6,035 bases of DNA from contig DOZZ01000119.1 of assembly GCA_003517725.1 (NCBI GenBank), positions 20,457 to 26,491 of the forward strand, read 5' to 3'. Below the pieces are notes generated by a model. The model saw only the letters and a program-made list of their open reading frames with translations. It had not been told where the DNA came from and ran no database searches. The translations under genes were made by a program, and so were the position numbers. The DNA comes from Bryobacterales bacterium (GTDB taxonomy: Bacteria > Acidobacteriota > Terriglobia > Bryobacterales > Bryobacteraceae). Of the stretch, positions 4,378-6,035 are shown one piece after another; the stretch's first letter is position 1; every line of letters starts with the position of its first letter.

Positions 4378-5880
4378 CTACTCTTTACCGGTCCGTCCGT
4401 TATGTCGAATTGACTCAGACCCGGCGGCTTGCTTGGTGGACGGCTTAGGGCCGAAAGTAAGGCTCACTAAGTACTGAATCAGATCACTCTTCTCGCCGGA
4501 CGCAAGGCCAAGCGCAAGGCAAGTGTTGTAATGGTCCACTACGTCCGACAAAGCCGGGAATCGCCCGTCATGATAGAACCCGCCCTTCGTGTGTGTAAAT
4601 AGGTCGCCTATCGGTGACGTTCGGTACCGGTGATCCGGCGCGCGGTTCGCCTGGAAGCCGTCGATGCAGATTTCATTGGGCAGGTGCAGGTTCCATCCAG
4701 GATCGCTCCAGAGCGGTTCGACGTGGCAGTTGTTGCATCTGGCCTTGCCGCTGAACAGCGCGTCGCCGCGGGCGGCCGCCGCCGCATCGAAGCTCCCGGC
4801 CGGAGGCTGGGGCGAAGGTATGGCCAGTTGATAGAACTGAAGAGCCTGCAGTTTCGACGTAACCTGGTCATCATCGGGATTTATATACTGCCCGTTCGGG
4901 AGGCGCAGATCTCCAAAATTGTGAGCTGCCGCAATGGGAAACTGCGAAGCGTCGTTCAACCTTGGATCCCAGAATCTGCCGGCGCCGTGCATCTCGAGGG
5001 TGGCGACAAACGCGTTCCAGTGGGGAACCGATCCCCAGCCGGTCCACGTGTGGAGATTCACGCCGCCCAGCCCGAATGCCGGCGGAATCAGCGTGGCGCC
5101 CGGGACGTTGGTGCCGGTGGTGACGCCGTCAGTCACTTGCTGCGGGTTGAAGGCTTTGCCGTCGAGCACCAATTCGGCGTCGAATTTCCCCGGTCCCCAG
5201 CTGTTGAGAACATCGCGCACCGCGGCCTGAGTTGTGGAAAGCAGGCTGGCAAACGCCGTCAAATCCGGCGCGAGAGCCACGATCGCGCCCACGTTAAGGT
5301 CACGGTTGGGCCAACCGTCCAGGCGATGTCCCACGCAGCCTGTACCGGGGTTGGGTTGTATGAGGCCGGCGCACAGCGCGGGCAGAGAATTGTCCACCGT
5401 CGAATGGCACAAGGCGCATTGAATCCCGACTGACTTCAGCCCGCCGCCGGAATCGAAAAATCCGGTGATGCCAACCACCGCATTCAGCTTCAAAAGCTGC
5501 ACCGTGACTGCCGGATCGTTCAAATTGACCCTTCCTTGCTGGATCTGCTCGACCAGGTTGCGGGGCAGGGCATCCACGTCAACCTTCAGCCCTACGGTAA
5601 GGGCCGTTTTCGGACTTACTCCAGGACCGACGCCACCCAGCCCCGATCCCTCAATGGCTTGATGAAGTTTGAGCGTGTCGCCCCAAAACGCCTGGTCCCC
5701 GAAGGTATCGAAGCGGAAAATCTGGCGTCCTTGCGTGACTAATTGGAGTGCACTGTTGGCGGTTGGGTCTTGATTGATTGATTCACTCCGGCTGCCCGGA
5801 ACCGCCAGACCGAGAAAAATAACCCCCAGCAGCAATGCTCCTGACACGATGCTGGGGCGAAAAGAGGCAGGTCGCTTCAT
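4378..5880 (-). CDS. Exported dihaem cytochrome c, CCP/MauG/RoxA-like
   Basis: The product is 500 residues. A signal sequence is present (basic MKRPASFRPS, hydrophobic 12-27). Two haem c sites are visible: CALCH (155-159) and CNNCH (382-386). The C-terminal domain, with GDLFTHTKGGFYHDGRFPALSDVVDHYNT (425-453) and an EKSDLIQYLVSLTF tail, is characteristic of the dihaem cytochrome c peroxidase/MauG superfamily. The 227-residue spacing of the haem motifs and total length exceed classical peroxidases (about 330 residues, closer motifs). They resemble the larger RoxA-type branch, which includes rubber oxygenases. Extra cysteines (170, 182, 405, 454) could form disulphides. Likely reactions are peroxide reduction or oxidative attack on a substrate in the periplasm; the substrate is unknown. 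ATG 5880 is chosen over the longer frame from 5964 because GGGGAG (5895-5890) lies nine bases upstream and the signal peptide begins there. Confidence 0.88.
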   Translation of the reverse strand: MKRPASFRPSIVSGALLLGVIFLGLAVPGSRSESINQDPTANSALQLVTQGRQIFRFDTFGDQAFWGDTLKLHQAIEGSGLGGVGPGVSPKTALTVGLKVDVDALPRNLVEQIQQGRVNLNDPAVTVQLLKLNAVVGITGFFDSGGGLKSVGIQCALCHSTVDNSLPALCAGLIQPNPGTGCVGHRLDGWPNRDLNVGAIVALAPDLTAFASLLSTTQAAVRDVLNSWGPGKFDAELVLDGKAFNPQQVTDGVTTGTNVPGATLIPPAFGLGGVNLHTWTGWGSVPHWNAFVATLEMHGAGRFWDPRLNDASQFPIAAAHNFGDLRLPNGQYINPDDDQVTSKLQALQFYQLAIPSPQPPAGSFDAAAAARGDALFSGKARCNNCHVEPLWSDPGWNLHLPNEICIDGFQANRAPDHRYRTSPIGDLFTHTKGGFYHDGRFPALSDVVDHYNTCLALGLASGEKSDLIQYLVSLTFGPKPSTKQAAGSESIRHNGRTGKE

Positions 5881-5955
5881 TAGAAATGTCTCCCCGTGTA
5901 CGCCCACGATCACTTGGATGGCAGTAAGTCGTGCTCCGCCGCCACCGAGCGAGTT

Positions 5956-5976
5956 AGGGCGCACCTATGGCGCCCT
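5956..5976. repeat. Perfect stem-loop upstream of the cytochrome gene (proximal)
   Basis: AGGGCGC (5956-5962) and GCGCCCT (5970-5976) form a perfect 7-bp stem with a 7-nt loop. It lies 75 bp upstream of the cytochrome ATG, in the probable promoter or leader region. No T-tract follows on the minus strand, so it does not look like a terminator in that direction. Confidence 0.5.
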
Positions 5977-5991
5977 GACTCCACTATTCAC

Positions 5992-6013
5992 CAGCGGCCT
6001 GAGAGGCCTGCTG
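5992..6013. repeat. Stem-loop upstream of the cytochrome gene (distal)
   Basis: CAGCGGCCT (5992-6000) and AGGCCTGCTG (6004-6013) pair over nine base pairs with one bulged T and a GAG loop. On the plus strand GTTTCTAAAA follows. It could be a terminator of an unseen neighbour or a regulatory hairpin of the cytochrome operon. The 155 bp upstream of 5880 otherwise hold no recognisable gene. Confidence 0.5.
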
Positions 6014-6035
6014 TTTCTAAAACGTTCCCTGTTGT

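Noticed and set aside
4630..5433. 267-codon plus-strand open frame
   Set aside because: It is antisense to the dihaem cytochrome gene, whose haem motifs and signal peptide are clear. The plus frame shows no domain and reflects GC-rich third positions.
5881..5964. 28-residue N-terminal extension of the cytochrome from the ATG at 5964
   Set aside because: It would bury the signal peptide behind a glycine-rich stretch, while ATG 5880 has a good ribosome binding site and begins right at the signal sequence.

Overview
The window is about 60% GC, gene-dense bacterial chromosome with no phage or transposase genes. Gene content and style suggest an Acidobacteriota-like genome, perhaps Bryobacterales/Solibacter. 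That is an impression from protein resemblance, not proven here: it rests on secreted multi-cysteine proteins, a CCP/RoxA-like dihaem cytochrome, and a conserved small coiled-coil protein next to a tRNA.

Left part (1-1256). A radical SAM gene on the minus strand is cut by the window edge exactly at its first cluster cysteine. A small helix-turn-helix-like gene diverges from it, with its own candidate promoter and a 16-bp palindrome just before its start. This small gene converges with, and overlaps by 35 bp, a class I glutamine amidotransferase of the PuuD/peptidase C26 type.

Middle part (1257-2450). A YhhQ/VUT-family membrane transporter (probable queuosine-precursor uptake) diverges from the amidotransferase across only 24 bp. 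Its stop codon lies inside the TATAAT box that probably drives the tRNA-Arg(UCG) gene directly after it. Then comes an 80-residue conserved coiled-coil protein of unknown function.

Middle-right part (2448-3377). A minus-strand toxin-antitoxin pair has a DUF104/AF2212-like antitoxin followed by a VapC-type PIN ribonuclease. A near-perfect 13-bp inverted repeat sits just upstream of the antitoxin ATG and is a candidate autoregulatory operator or 5' UTR hairpin. The gap behind it (about 3134-3377) holds no convincing gene. It contains a 109-bp imperfect palindrome enclosing three small hairpins, which resembles a dispersed structured repeat.

Right part (3378-6035). Two minus-strand genes probably form an exported redox pair: a dihaem cytochrome c (two CxxCH motifs, CCP/MauG/RoxA-like C-terminus), then a secreted cysteine- and histidine-containing protein I cannot assign. 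A strong stem-loop lies between them, and two tandem stem-loops lie upstream of the cytochrome gene.

The strongest candidates for undescribed biology are this cytochrome/secreted-protein pair, the structured intergenic element, and the structured leader of the toxin-antitoxin operon.
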